Positions 1 through 8,433 of a DNA stretch of 43,130 bases are shown here, piece after piece. The notes under the pieces were generated by a model. The model was given only the letters and a program-made list of their open reading frames with translations. It was not told where the DNA came from and searched no databases. The first letter of the stretch is position 1, and every line of letters starts with the position of its first letter. The position numbers were made by a program, and so were the translations under genes. Location: NCBI GenBank assembly GCA_026415495.1, contig JAOAGZ010000013.1:1-43130 (forward strand). Reading direction: 5' to 3'. This stretch comes from Eximiradius proteiniborus (lineage in GTDB: Bacteria; Bacteroidota; Ignavibacteria; Kapaibacteriales; UBA2268).

Positions 1-1993
1 GAATAATCCTTTGGTCTCGTATGTCCGAATAAAAATTATATGGTCTTAGCATAGCGCGAGTGAGATACTCCCTAAAACGTCTAAATCGATTAATAAAAAA
101 CAACAATACTACTAACAATATAAAACCAAATATTATGAAACTGACCAAAGTTTCACCTGAATAACTTCCCGCATTTATCAATGGTTCTTTTTCGTCGTTG
201 AATAAAGCTTGCAACATCGAATATGAAAAACGTGGCTTGTTGGTCGCATCCGTAATTCCTGTAGTCAAAATTGATGAATGATAATTGTCTGTACCTAAAT
301 ATGGATGATTAAGCTCATAATCATTGAAGGAATTAATTACAACACCAAACGAACCATTCTGAAAAGACAAATTATATAGGCTTTTAATATAAAAAGCCTG
401 ATGTTCATTTGAATATGGATCAGAATATCCATTGTGGTTGTGTTCATTAACAGGAACACCAAAGCAAGTGATAAAAGGCTTGTTGTTACTTCTTTGAATA
501 ATATCTCTCAATATACGAGATTGGCTCAAAATTGAATTTTCTTTCTTTAGATTAATTCCAATGAAATCAAAATTGTCCGAATTGACAATCTTCTCATCAG
601 AATTAATAAACTTATAAAACAAATAATTTCCATTTGAAGTGATAATAGATTTTATATTAGATGCAAATTCATTGGGGAAACTTGCTTCGCAAATCCCATC
701 AGAGAAGCCAAATGCAAAAGTTGAAGCATAATTTTGCTTGAAGTATATGAGTAATTTGCTCTGGTTTTTAATATATACTTTAAATTCGTCGCGTTCTAAA
801 AGTTTGCTTGGAATTGCATATATCGGTAAGTCAACAAGCATCAACAATCCGTATTTATCACATAAATATGCAAAGTATGGATGAGGTGGATTAAATTTGA
901 AACGTACTGCATTTGCACCAAGTGTCTTTATCATTCTTATGTTTTCTTCCATTCTCCATAGCGATAAACTTTGCCCCGAAGAAATATGATAATCAATATA
1001 AGTTACTGCTTTCAATGGAATGTGATAGCCATTGAGCATTAACTTTGATTTTTCCTCTTTCGATACAGATACATCGCGAAGCCCAAAATTTGTTGCAAAG
1101 TTGTCCACTGTTCTTCCCGCTTGAACAAGATTTGCCTGAATTTGATATAAATTAGGATTTGATGGCGACCATAAAGCTGGTGCTATAATATTAAATTTAA
1201 TATCTACATCAATGGTTCTTTCCGCTTCAATCGAAATCTGTCGTGGTTCCCCAATGGCAATTGTCTCGCCAATCCCAATTTTTACAATCTTTGTTTCGAG
1301 CAGAAAATTTGCCTTATTTTTCGCTTCCAAATATTCGCCTGAACTACTCTGGAATTTTGAAATTAAGTCGAAGTTAGCAGAAGAAACAGAAATAGTTGCA
1401 TTTATATTTGCTTGCGAGTAATTATTCGACAAAGAGTAATTTGTATTAATGTCGCTTATCCAAACTGGTGGGTTTCCGATTAAAAAAGCTTCACGCACTA
1501 ACCCGTTATATCGCTTCCTTGCATAAATATAATGCTCAAAAACAGTTTTTATAATATCATTGGGCACTAAAAAAGAAATTCTTATCTCATTTTCTCCAGG
1601 TTCCAAAGCCTTCGGAGGAATTTTAACCCATATCGGCGCCATCGAACTGATAAAGCGTCCCAAAAATTGCTCATTTATCGAAATTTCTGCTTGGTGGTTA
1701 AATCCTAAGAATAACAATTGCCAACTTAGCGATTCTTCTTGAGATTTTTCAATACGTACTTTTCTCACTAATGTGATTTTTTCTAAATTAATATCTGAAT
1801 AAGGTATATGAACATTTTCCCAGTTTATTCCATCAGTGGATTTTTCCCATTGCCCGTTCAAAGGAATTATGTGTCGCGTGTCGGAATTTAGTATTGTCTT
1901 TATTTCATTTTGGGATAAATTTTTTGCATTTATTGAAGTATTTATAAATATTATAGATAGGAGAATAATAAAAAGTTGAATGTTTCTATACAT
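1..1993 (-). CDS. Glycoside hydrolase family 2-like membrane-anchored protein, catalytic residues missing (partial, C-terminus off window)
   Basis: The reading frame starts at ATG 1993-1991 and stays open to base 2, giving more than 660 residues without a stop, so the C-terminus lies outside the window. It begins with a signal peptide (MYRNIQLFIILLSIIFI, ending near INAKN). A jelly-roll/sugar-binding region follows, then a GH2-type TIM barrel. Typical GH2 features are GANAVR (around residue 360), HPYFAYLCDKYGLLMLVDLP, and a late INSFNDY segment. The position of the canonical acid/base motif (NE) reads SD at residues 431-432 in FAFGFSDG. The position of the nucleophile motif (xEFG) reads TCFGV with Cys510. 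Both catalytic glutamates therefore appear to be absent. A single transmembrane segment at about residues 617-634 is followed by a basic stretch (NRFRRFREYLTR). The GH2 fold is confident; hydrolase activity is doubtful. A TATTTTTG -7-like box is at 2021-2028 upstream. Confidence 0.8.
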   Translation of the reverse strand, partial: MYRNIQLFIILLSIIFINTSINAKNLSQNEIKTILNSDTRHIIPLNGQWEKSTDGINWENVHIPYSDINLEKITLVRKVRIEKSQEESLSWQLLFLGFNHQAEISINEQFLGRFISSMAPIWVKIPPKALEPGENEIRISFLVPNDIIKTVFEHYIYARKRYNGLVREAFLIGNPPVWISDINTNYSLSNNYSQANINATISVSSANFDLISKFQSSSGEYLEAKNKANFLLETKIVKIGIGETIAIGEPRQISIEAERTIDVDIKFNIIAPALWSPSNPNLYQIQANLVQAGRTVDNFATNFGLRDVSVSKEEKSKLMLNGYHIPLKAVTYIDYHISSGQSLSLWRMEENIRMIKTLGANAVRFKFNPPHPYFAYLCDKYGLLMLVDLPIYAIPSKLLERDEFKVYIKNQSKLLIYFKQNYASTFAFGFSDGICEASFPNEFASNIKSIITSNGNYLFYKFINSDEKIVNSDNFDFIGINLKKENSILSQSRILRDIIQRSNNKPFITCFGVPVNEHNHNGYSDPYSNEHQAFYIKSLYNLSFQNGSFGVVINSFNDYELNHPYLGTDNYHSSILTTGITDATNKPRFSYSMLQALFNDEKEPLINAGSYSGETLVSFIIFGFILLVVLLFFINRFRRFREYLTRAMLRPYNFYSDIRDQRII

Positions 1994-2111
1994 ATAAACA
2001 CCGAAGTATTTAAAAATACACAAAAATAAAAAATAAAAATAATCAAAAACGGAGTGAAAAAAAAGTATAAATATAAATCAAATCGATTACCACCAATCTA
2101 ATCCAACAAAA

Positions 2112-2142
2112 AAAAGGTTGCCACTTCTGGGGCAACCTCTTT
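2112..2142 (-). terminator. Intrinsic terminator of the rocD-COG2403 operon
   Basis: The 7-bp stem GGTTGCC/GGCAACC (2116-2122 with 2131-2137) has an 8-base loop. On the minus strand it is followed directly by a run of T residues (complement of the A run at 2108-2115). It lies about 20 bp after the stop of the COG2403 gene. Confidence 0.8.
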
Positions 2143-2162
2143 TGAATATTATTAACTACAAA

Positions 2163-3485
2163 TTACTTTAACTTTGGCATATCTCTCAGAACATCTGCGA
2201 TTTTTGGAGCTGAAATTTCAGTTAATTCGTAGTAAACACGTGTATTTGGCTTGTTAATTTTAATGAAGCGCGCAAGATTAATCGGAGTGCCGATAACAAC
2301 AGAGTCGCACTCAACACTATTAATTGTAGCTTCAAGATCAGCCATTTGTTGCTTGCCATATCCCATTGCTGGAAGCAACACACCAATTTCCGGATAAATT
2401 TCAAATGTTTCAGCAATTTTTCCAACAACATAAGGACGTGGATCAACAAAATCAGCAGCACCATAGCGACGAGCTGCTACCATTCCTGCTCCGTGATCCA
2501 TTTCGCCGTGTGTTAATGTTGGACCATCTTCAACTACCAATACATTCTTGCCTTTGATAACTTCTGGTTTTTCAACCATAATTGATGATGCTGCAAGAAT
2601 AATATGTGCTTTCGGGTTATATTCGCGAACATTATCCAATACTTCTTCAATATCTTCCGGATATGCAGAATCAACTTTGTTTACTACGATTACATCAGCC
2701 ATACGAAGGTTTACTTCACCGGGATAGTAGCTGATTTCGTGACCAGGACGTAATGGATCTACTACTACGATATTTAAATCTGGCTGATAGAATGGCATAT
2801 CATTGTTACCACCGTCCCAAACTATTACGTCAGCTTCTTTTTCTGCTTCACGTAAAATTGCTTCATAATCTACACCAGCATAAATTACTGAACCCATTGC
2901 GATATGTGGTTCGTATTCTTCCATTTCTTCGATTGTGCAATTGTGCTTGTCTAAATCTTCAATCGAAGCAAAACGCTGAACTTTCTGAGCTTCCAAATCA
3001 CCATAAGGCATTGGATGGCGAACAGATACAACTTTTTTGCCCATTGCTATCAATTGGCGAACTACTTCTCTTGTTGTCTGGCTCTTTCCACAGCCAGTGC
3101 GAACTGCACAAATTGAAATAACTGGTTTTGTTGATTTAATCATTGTTGGATATGAACCCATCATTGAGAATTTTGCACCAGCTGCCATTACGCGTGAACC
3201 AATGTGCATTACTTTATCATAAGGAAGGTCGCTGTATGATAATACGCATTCATCTACATTATATTCTTTGATTAATTTTTCTAAGTCTGCTTCATCAAAA
3301 ATTGGAATTCCATTTGGATAAAGTTTACCTGCTAACGATGCTGGATATTTACGACCATCAATATCTGGAATTTGAGCTGCTGTGAATGCAACTACTTCAT
3401 ACATTTCATTGTCGCGATACATCGTGTTGAAATTGTGAAAATCACGACCTGCAGCACCAATGATAATTACACGTTGTTTTTTCAT
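2163..3485 (-). CDS. COG2403 GTPase / cyclic 2,3-diphosphoglycerate synthetase-like protein
   Basis: The 440-residue soluble protein has an N-terminal Rossmann-like segment (RVIIIGAAGRDFHNFN). A P-loop follows in the middle third (AVRTGCGKSQTT), with the downstream segments VIVWDGGNNDMPFYQPDLN and VVNKVDSA, the latter resembling a guanine-specificity NKxD motif. This arrangement is that of the COG2403 family, whose characterised archaeal member makes cyclic 2,3-diphosphoglycerate. The function of bacterial members is unknown to me and the product is not assigned here. It is the second gene of a minus-strand operon, 38 bp after rocD, and is closed by a hairpin terminator. The pairing with ornithine aminotransferase suggests a link to arginine/ornithine metabolism, but that is inference. 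Confidence 0.85.
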   Translation of the reverse strand: MKKQRVIIIGAAGRDFHNFNTMYRDNEMYEVVAFTAAQIPDIDGRKYPASLAGKLYPNGIPIFDEADLEKLIKEYNVDECVLSYSDLPYDKVMHIGSRVMAAGAKFSMMGSYPTMIKSTKPVISICAVRTGCGKSQTTREVVRQLIAMGKKVVSVRHPMPYGDLEAQKVQRFASIEDLDKHNCTIEEMEEYEPHIAMGSVIYAGVDYEAILREAEKEADVIVWDGGNNDMPFYQPDLNIVVVDPLRPGHEISYYPGEVNLRMADVIVVNKVDSAYPEDIEEVLDNVREYNPKAHIILAASSIMVEKPEVIKGKNVLVVEDGPTLTHGEMDHGAGMVAARRYGAADFVDPRPYVVGKIAETFEIYPEIGVLLPAMGYGKQQMADLEATINSVECDSVVIGTPINLARFIKINKPNTRVYYELTEISAPKIADVLRDMPKLK

Positions 3486-3523
3486 AAAATCTCCTGATTA
3501 ATTGTAAAATTATTTAAAAAAAA

Positions 3524-4726
3524 TTATCCTAAATTTTCATTTAATACTTTTTCAATTGTCGAAACAGCCCAATCAATTTCCTCTTTTGTAATTACAAGAG
3601 GTGGAGCTATTCTGATAATAGTTTCATGTGTATCTTTGCAGAGCATTCCTTCTTCCATCAATCTTACGCAATATGGACGTGCCTTTGTGTTCAACACAAG
3701 ACCTATCCACAAGCCACGACCGCGAACCATATTGATTTTTGGGTTGTTTATTGCGCGAAGCTTGTTGATAAAGTATTCGCCCATTTCTGCTGAACGCTCA
3801 ATCATTTTTTCTTCTATCAATACATCTAATGCACGAATCGCTACCGCTGCTGCAAGTGGATTGCCGCCAAAAGTCGAACCGTGTTGCCCCGGCTTTATTA
3901 CAAGCATAATATGTTTATCAGCCAAAACTCCCGATACTGGATAGAACCCGCCAGAAAGTGCTTTGCCTACAATTACTATATCCGGGCGAACACCTTCATA
4001 ATAATGTGCAAATAGCTTTCCTGCACGACCAAGTCCAGCTTGAATTTCGTCGCAAATAAACAAAATGTTGTTTTCACGGCAAATCTGTTCTACTGCTTTC
4101 AAATATCCTTCTGGTGGAATTACAACTCCGCCTTCGCCTTGAATTGGCTCGATAAGTATTCCGACTGTATTCTTTGAAATCTTGGACTTCAAATCTTCAA
4201 TATTACCATATTCATGCATTGGGAAAGATTCTTTGCAATATGGACCGTATCCATAAAATGAATCCGGGTCGTCAGAAAAACCTACAATTGTCGTTGTTCT
4301 TCCATGAAAATTTCCGGTTGCTACAATAATTTCAGCTTTGTCTTTTTCGACGCCTTTCACGTCATATCCCCAACGACGTGCAAGTTTAATCGCTGTTTCT
4401 ACTGCTTCAGCACCTGAATTCATCGGCAAAAACATATCATAGCCAGTCAGCTCATGCATTTTCTTATAGAGCATAGGCAATTTGTCGTTACGGAATGCAC
4501 GACTTGTGAGTGTTACTTTGTTTACTTGCTCCAGAAAAGCTTCTTTAATTTTTGGATGGCAATGTCCTTGATTAACTGCTGAATAAGCAGCAAGGCAATC
4601 CAAATACTTTTTCCCTTCCACATCGTACACAAAGCAACCTTCGGCTCTTTCTACAACTACATCTAACGGATGATAATTGTGAGCTCCGTATTCATTCTCA
4701 ATAGCAATGTAATCTTGTGTTTTCAA
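3524..4726 (-). CDS. rocD: Ornithine--oxo-acid aminotransferase
   Basis: The 400-residue class III PLP-dependent aminotransferase transfers the delta-amino group of ornithine to 2-oxoglutarate, giving glutamate-5-semialdehyde and glutamate. It fits the usual length of RocD (about 400). Recognisable segments are ENEYGAHNYHPLDVVVERAEG at the N-terminus, the cofactor-binding MNSGAEAVETAIKLARRWGY, GNFHGRT, the aspartate motif FICDEIQAGLGR, and the Schiff-base lysine Lys255 in VGKALSGG. The AHNYHPL start and GNFHGRTT favour ornithine over acetylornithine or GABA as substrate. The start ATG at 4726 is preceded by TTGGAG. It is first in an operon with the COG2403 gene. The 290-bp upstream region holds a 24-bp palindrome and a small ORF. 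Confidence 0.93.
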   Translation of the reverse strand: MKTQDYIAIENEYGAHNYHPLDVVVERAEGCFVYDVEGKKYLDCLAAYSAVNQGHCHPKIKEAFLEQVNKVTLTSRAFRNDKLPMLYKKMHELTGYDMFLPMNSGAEAVETAIKLARRWGYDVKGVEKDKAEIIVATGNFHGRTTTIVGFSDDPDSFYGYGPYCKESFPMHEYGNIEDLKSKISKNTVGILIEPIQGEGGVVIPPEGYLKAVEQICRENNILFICDEIQAGLGRAGKLFAHYYEGVRPDIVIVGKALSGGFYPVSGVLADKHIMLVIKPGQHGSTFGGNPLAAAVAIRALDVLIEEKMIERSAEMGEYFINKLRAINNPKINMVRGRGLWIGLVLNTKARPYCVRLMEEGMLCKDTHETIIRIAPPLVITKEEIDWAVSTIEKVLNENLG

Positions 4727-4800
4727 TGTAATTCTCCAATTAATTAATAAAATGTATTAATTTATAAGTTGTTTATTTCAATTTTTTGAGGTAAAAAAAA

Positions 4801-4938
4801 TCAAATAGGAGCATCTGTTGAATAGTGTTTGAATCGCAAAATTTTTCCTGCTCGTGATGCAGGAACTGCAAATGGACTTTTGCTTGTTTTGCCATTCAAA
4901 TAAGAATAGTTGGTTATATGTAAATCGATTTTATACAT
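4801..4938 (-). CDS. Possible small basic protein or leader peptide upstream of rocD
   Basis: This is an unrecognised 45-residue reading frame starting MYKIDLHITNYSYL and ending FKHYSTDAPI. The coding part (about 4801-4920) is visibly less AT-rich than the flanking spacers and contains a run SKSPFAVPASRAGK that looks protein-like. No good Shine-Dalgarno sequence precedes the ATG. That ATG (4936-4938) forms the edge of a perfect palindrome at 4936-4959. It lies 74 bp upstream of rocD on the same strand. It could be a genuine small protein, a leader, a remnant of a larger gene, or chance. Confidence 0.35.
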   Translation of the reverse strand: MYKIDLHITNYSYLNGKTSKSPFAVPASRAGKILRFKHYSTDAPI

Positions 4939-4959
4939 ATACTTTTTCAAAAGTATATG
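4936..4959. repeat. Perfect 24-bp palindrome, candidate operator upstream of rocD
   Basis: CATATACTTTT and AAAAGTATATG are exact 11-base inverted arms separated by TC. The element lies between the stop of the glycerophosphodiesterase gene and rocD, about 210 bp before the rocD start. It is not followed by a T run on either strand, so an operator for a dimeric regulator is a better guess than a terminator. No regulator can be named. Confidence 0.6.
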
Positions 4960-5014
4960 CAAATATACAAAAATATAATCACATAAAAAATATGTTTCTA
5001 CTATGAAAAAAAGA

Positions 5015-5776
5015 TTAATAATTGTTTAATTTTGAAAGCAATTCGTTCATTTTACAAGGATAATTCGTCCCTATCGCATTTACTCCCGACTTTATCGCAA
5101 GCTCAAAATCTTCCTCGCTATCTGTATTGTATACTCCCCAGATAATTCTGTTCTTGCTTATATCTTCTCTGATTTTGTCATTTATTTCATCTACCGAGCA
5201 AATGTATGCATCTATTGCGAAGTTTGCTTGTATCTCCGAGGGCAAAATGTTGTCTCCGGGAATTTTTATCGCCGCTATATGTGCAATTGGATATTCCTGC
5301 TTGATTGTTTTCAAAATATTGTAATCAAAAGAAGCTAAAACAGATGAGGCTATAAAATTGTGCTTCTCTAATGTTTTCAGAATTATTTTTGCCGTTTTTA
5401 ACGTTTCAAGGTTAGGTTTAATTTCTAATCCTAAAAAGGCTCGACCCTTGATCAATTCAATCAATTCATCTAATAGCGGAATTTTTTCATTTTCATACTC
5501 TTTTTTGAACCAAATACCTGCTGAAAGATTTCTTAGTTCGTTATACGTATATTCTGCTATCAGACCAGTTCCCGAAACTGTTCGCCCCAACTCGTCATCG
5601 TGAAACACAATAGGAACATTATCCTTTGTAATTTGGACGTCAGCTTCTACCACCTTCGCACCACAAGCTATTGCCTGACGAAAGGCTTCTAATGTATTTT
5701 CAGGAGCGTTTCCCGATGCTCCGCGATGTGCTGCTATAAATCTATTGTTCTTCTCAACAAACTCTTTTAGTGTCAT
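5015..5776 (-). CDS. Glycerophosphodiester phosphodiesterase (cytoplasmic type)
   Basis: The 253-residue protein has a GDPD-type TIM barrel. It would hydrolyse glycerophosphodiesters from lipid turnover to glycerol-3-phosphate and an alcohol. The N-terminal catalytic motif AAHRGASGNAPENTLEAF holds the first catalytic His and the metal-binding Glu. VEADVQITKDNVPIVFHDDELGRT supplies the second metal ligands and the second catalytic His. EIKP comes later. There is no signal peptide, so it resembles cytoplasmic UgpQ rather than periplasmic GlpQ. The length fits the UgpQ-like group (about 250). It lies 64 bp downstream of the vWA/T9SS gene on the same strand and may be cotranscribed with it. No terminator is obvious after the stop. 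Confidence 0.9.
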   Translation of the reverse strand: MTLKEFVEKNNRFIAAHRGASGNAPENTLEAFRQAIACGAKVVEADVQITKDNVPIVFHDDELGRTVSGTGLIAEYTYNELRNLSAGIWFKKEYENEKIPLLDELIELIKGRAFLGLEIKPNLETLKTAKIILKTLEKHNFIASSVLASFDYNILKTIKQEYPIAHIAAIKIPGDNILPSEIQANFAIDAYICSVDEINDKIREDISKNRIIWGVYNTDSEEDFELAIKSGVNAIGTNYPCKMNELLSKLNNY

Positions 5777-5840
5777 GTCCTGTATTTATCCAATATGCAA
5801 TTATCAAAAAAATTAATATACGAATTTTCTGTTTAAAATA

Positions 5841-7691
5841 TTAATTCGAACTCTGCAAAATAAATTTTCCGTTAAGCCATTTGTCCGGTTCATACTCGTA
5901 TCTGATAAAATAATATCCATTTGGAAAACTTGTTAAATCAACCGTAATCAATCTATTGCTCGTGTTTTCAATACGATAAATTATTTTTCCTGTAATGTCT
6001 GCAATAAATAGTTCCTTAATATCTTGTCTGAGTTCTATATTCAATACTCCGTTGCACGGATTCGGATAATATTTCCATTTAACTTCAAAATTATCACTGA
6101 TTGTATTCTTTTCATCAGATGGCATAACCGAGTTTATTACTTCATTGTTTGGATTAGCAACAATTAATGTGTCGCCGGTCAGAGCTGTCTTTGCTATGCA
6201 CGGTGGCAGATAGCTGAACTGATATATAGTTCGCAAAATTAACGAGTTCAGTAGTTGCACTGAATAATTATCTGTTGTAGGCTCTAAGTGTTTTCCGCCA
6301 ATACCGCTGTCATCAGTTAAAAATAAATATGTTCCATTGGTAAGTAGTGCAAATGCTCTCATTAAATATTCTGTGCTTTTGTCGATTCCGCTGCAGGTTA
6401 GTGGAACAATGCGTATTCCTTTTGCCGAAGCGAGTTTTACATACTTTTGAAGCCGTTCGATAACCTGAGGCTCGGAGTGGGGTGGAGCATCGAGCACAAG
6501 AAACAAAATTCTTGATGTTGCGTTCTCGCTCCAACTCAGATTTGTAATCGCTTCTTCCAGTGCATAATCTACTGCTTCCGGAAAATCTCCTCCTCCATTG
6601 GCTTCATTTGTTTTGATAAAATCTACTAACTTCGTAATATCTTCCGTGAAATCAACAGACTTTACTAAATATTCATCTCCGAAATCACGGTAGAATGACG
6701 ACGAAATGCGTATCGATAGCTCCGGTATTGTATCCTTTACTCGCTCAATTATGTCGGTCAGTTCCGCTTTCAAATATTCAATCTCATCGCCCATCGAACC
6801 AGTTGCATCAACTACAAAAGCAATATCAAGAGTTCTGTTGTAATCGCAATTCTCATCGAGTTCGACAAAGTTTATTCCTTCGTAAAATTTCTTTGGCTTT
6901 TCAATAAAATAACTGTGGTTTTTATAGTTTATTTCAACATTTAATTTTTTTTGATTTTCAAAATTATTAAACGAGTTTGCCCAGAGTTCTGCTTTGCCTG
7001 TATTATCTGTTCTTGATTGCCACAACACTTTCTCGCCGTCTTTGAGAGCAACTAAGGCATCTACTATCGGACTGTTAGTCGAAGTTTTTATCTGAACAGT
7101 AAATCTATCAATCGGACTAAAACTCCAATTTTTTCTATATTCATACAAATCGCTTTCTGAAATATCATTCCACATTTTCCATTTTTTAAAGTCATTTATA
7201 TCGCCAGCGGTTAGTTTCTTCGATGAAATATTATCCTGCGTAACGGATGATGCAAATTCCGCCAAATCCATCGTTACTTTTGGTTTAGCATAATCTGCTC
7301 CATCTTTTCTCGCTGCCAACGCTCCGGTTCTGCCTTCGTACACTGCTGTTGTTCTGTAATATCCCTTCCCTCCGCTACTAACCTTGTATTCCTTGCTTAG
7401 TGTTATCAGATAATTTTCATTGTTGAATGCAAATACAGTGATTTCCTTTGTTCCGTATGATTTACTTTTGATTATGAGTGTTCCCGTGCTGTCGGTTGTT
7501 TCAAACGAGAAATATCCTTTTGCATTTGTTTCACTTTTGATTGTTTGGTTAGAGCCTTTAAATTCGATTTTGGCTTTTGCTATTGGCTTATGCTGGTCAT
7601 TTATTACTCTTCCTTTGACATTATAAGCTGCAAATAATGAACCAAAAGAGAGCAAAAATACAACCACGAAAATTCCGATATGTTTTTTCAT
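5841..7691 (-). CDS. Secreted vWA protein with carboxypeptidase-regulatory-like N-domain and T9SS sorting tail
   Basis: The 616-residue protein has a signal peptide (MKKHIGIFVVVFLLSFGSLFA). It is followed by a carboxypeptidase regulatory-like beta-sandwich (VKGRVINDQHKPIAKAKIEFKG, about residues 24-95). A second beta-rich segment (about 190-270) precedes a von Willebrand A domain at about 285-490. The vWA MIDAS reads DATGSMGDE, the accepted DxTxS variant, and the domain includes a GGGDFPEAVDYAL segment. The C-terminal 80 residues are a T9SS type A sorting domain (YYPNPCNGVLNIEL, ADITGKIIY, FPNGYYFIRYE). It is probably exported and attached to or released from the outer surface. The ligand is unknown. 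A purine-rich RBS-like stretch (AGAGGAAA) precedes the start. It is divergent from ruvA. Confidence 0.85.
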   Translation of the reverse strand: MKKHIGIFVVVFLLSFGSLFAAYNVKGRVINDQHKPIAKAKIEFKGSNQTIKSETNAKGYFSFETTDSTGTLIIKSKSYGTKEITVFAFNNENYLITLSKEYKVSSGGKGYYRTTAVYEGRTGALAARKDGADYAKPKVTMDLAEFASSVTQDNISSKKLTAGDINDFKKWKMWNDISESDLYEYRKNWSFSPIDRFTVQIKTSTNSPIVDALVALKDGEKVLWQSRTDNTGKAELWANSFNNFENQKKLNVEINYKNHSYFIEKPKKFYEGINFVELDENCDYNRTLDIAFVVDATGSMGDEIEYLKAELTDIIERVKDTIPELSIRISSSFYRDFGDEYLVKSVDFTEDITKLVDFIKTNEANGGGDFPEAVDYALEEAITNLSWSENATSRILFLVLDAPPHSEPQVIERLQKYVKLASAKGIRIVPLTCSGIDKSTEYLMRAFALLTNGTYLFLTDDSGIGGKHLEPTTDNYSVQLLNSLILRTIYQFSYLPPCIAKTALTGDTLIVANPNNEVINSVMPSDEKNTISDNFEVKWKYYPNPCNGVLNIELRQDIKELFIADITGKIIYRIENTSNRLITVDLTSFPNGYYFIRYEYEPDKWLNGKFILQSSN

Positions 7692-7830
7692 ATCTATTTC
7701 CTCTAATTGTTAAATTAATAACGTAGCATATTAATTATTAGTTACATAGAAAATTAATAATTTGTAAAACTTCTTTTTCATTCTTGTTAATTGATTATTA
7801 TATTTGCTAAACAATAAATTGTATAGTTAT

Positions 7831-8433
7831 ATGATTTCATTAATTACTGGAAAAATTTTAGAAAAGAAACCAACTTCCGTAATAATTGACTGCAACGGTA
7901 TTGGCTACCTGTTGCTTGTCTCGGTTATCACTTCTTCAAAACTTCCGGAGATAGGGGATAGCGTACGGCTTCTTACTGTTTTAATCCCACGCGAAGACCA
8001 AATCTTACTTTTTGGTTTCATAGATGAGAACGAAAGAGAACTATTCAAATCATTAATTAGCATTTCGGGCATTGGTCCGAAAACTGCTATCGGAATTTTA
8101 TCTGCTGCAAGTCCTGCTGAATTAGCAAATTATATACAAACTGAAAATATTCGCGCACTTCAAAAGTTGCCCGGCATTGGAAAAAAATCTGCCGAGCGTC
8201 TTCTGATTGAACTAAAAGATAAAATTTCTAAGTTATCCATTACCGGCGAAGACTTGCTTGGCGAAAATGCTATGCTCAAAAGCGAAACTGTCGCTGCTTT
8301 GTGTGCGTTAGGGTATAATCGTTCAGTTGCCGAAAAAGCTGTTAAAAAAGTCTATGATGAAAATGCCGGAAAAATTAACAACATTGAAACTTTGATTAAG
8401 CTTTCTCTTCAATTTGCGATGGAAATCAAATGA
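7831..8433 (+). CDS. ruvA: Holliday junction branch migration protein RuvA
   Basis: The 200-residue protein is the DNA-binding subunit of the RuvAB branch-migration complex. It has an N-terminal OB-fold (MISLITGKILEKKPTSVIIDCNGIGY), two helix-hairpin-helix motifs (ISISGIGPKTAIGIL and LQKLPGIGKKSAERLL), and a C-terminal domain III (ALCALGYNRSVAEKAVKKV) that contacts RuvB. The ATG at 7831 is chosen over an upstream TTG because family members start at this MI. A TATATTTG -7-like box lies at 7799-7806. Its stop overlaps the next gene in an ATGA, which implies translational coupling. ruvB and ruvC are not in the window. Confidence 0.95.
   Translation: MISLITGKILEKKPTSVIIDCNGIGYLLLVSVITSSKLPEIGDSVRLLTVLIPREDQILLFGFIDENERELFKSLISISGIGPKTAIGILSAASPAELANYIQTENIRALQKLPGIGKKSAERLLIELKDKISKLSITGEDLLGENAMLKSETVAALCALGYNRSVAEKAVKKVYDENAGKINNIETLIKLSLQFAMEIK

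Noticed and set aside
2753-3121. A 122-residue plus-strand frame inside the COG2403 gene
   Set aside because: It lies entirely opposite a gene with clear family motifs, has a Leu/His-rich translation without any recognisable domain, and has no RBS.
7784-7806. TTG followed by TATATTTG upstream of ruvA as a complete promoter
   Set aside because: The -7 box matches, but the TTG is only 12 bases upstream, far from the 19-21 expected; kept only as a remark in the ruvA entry.
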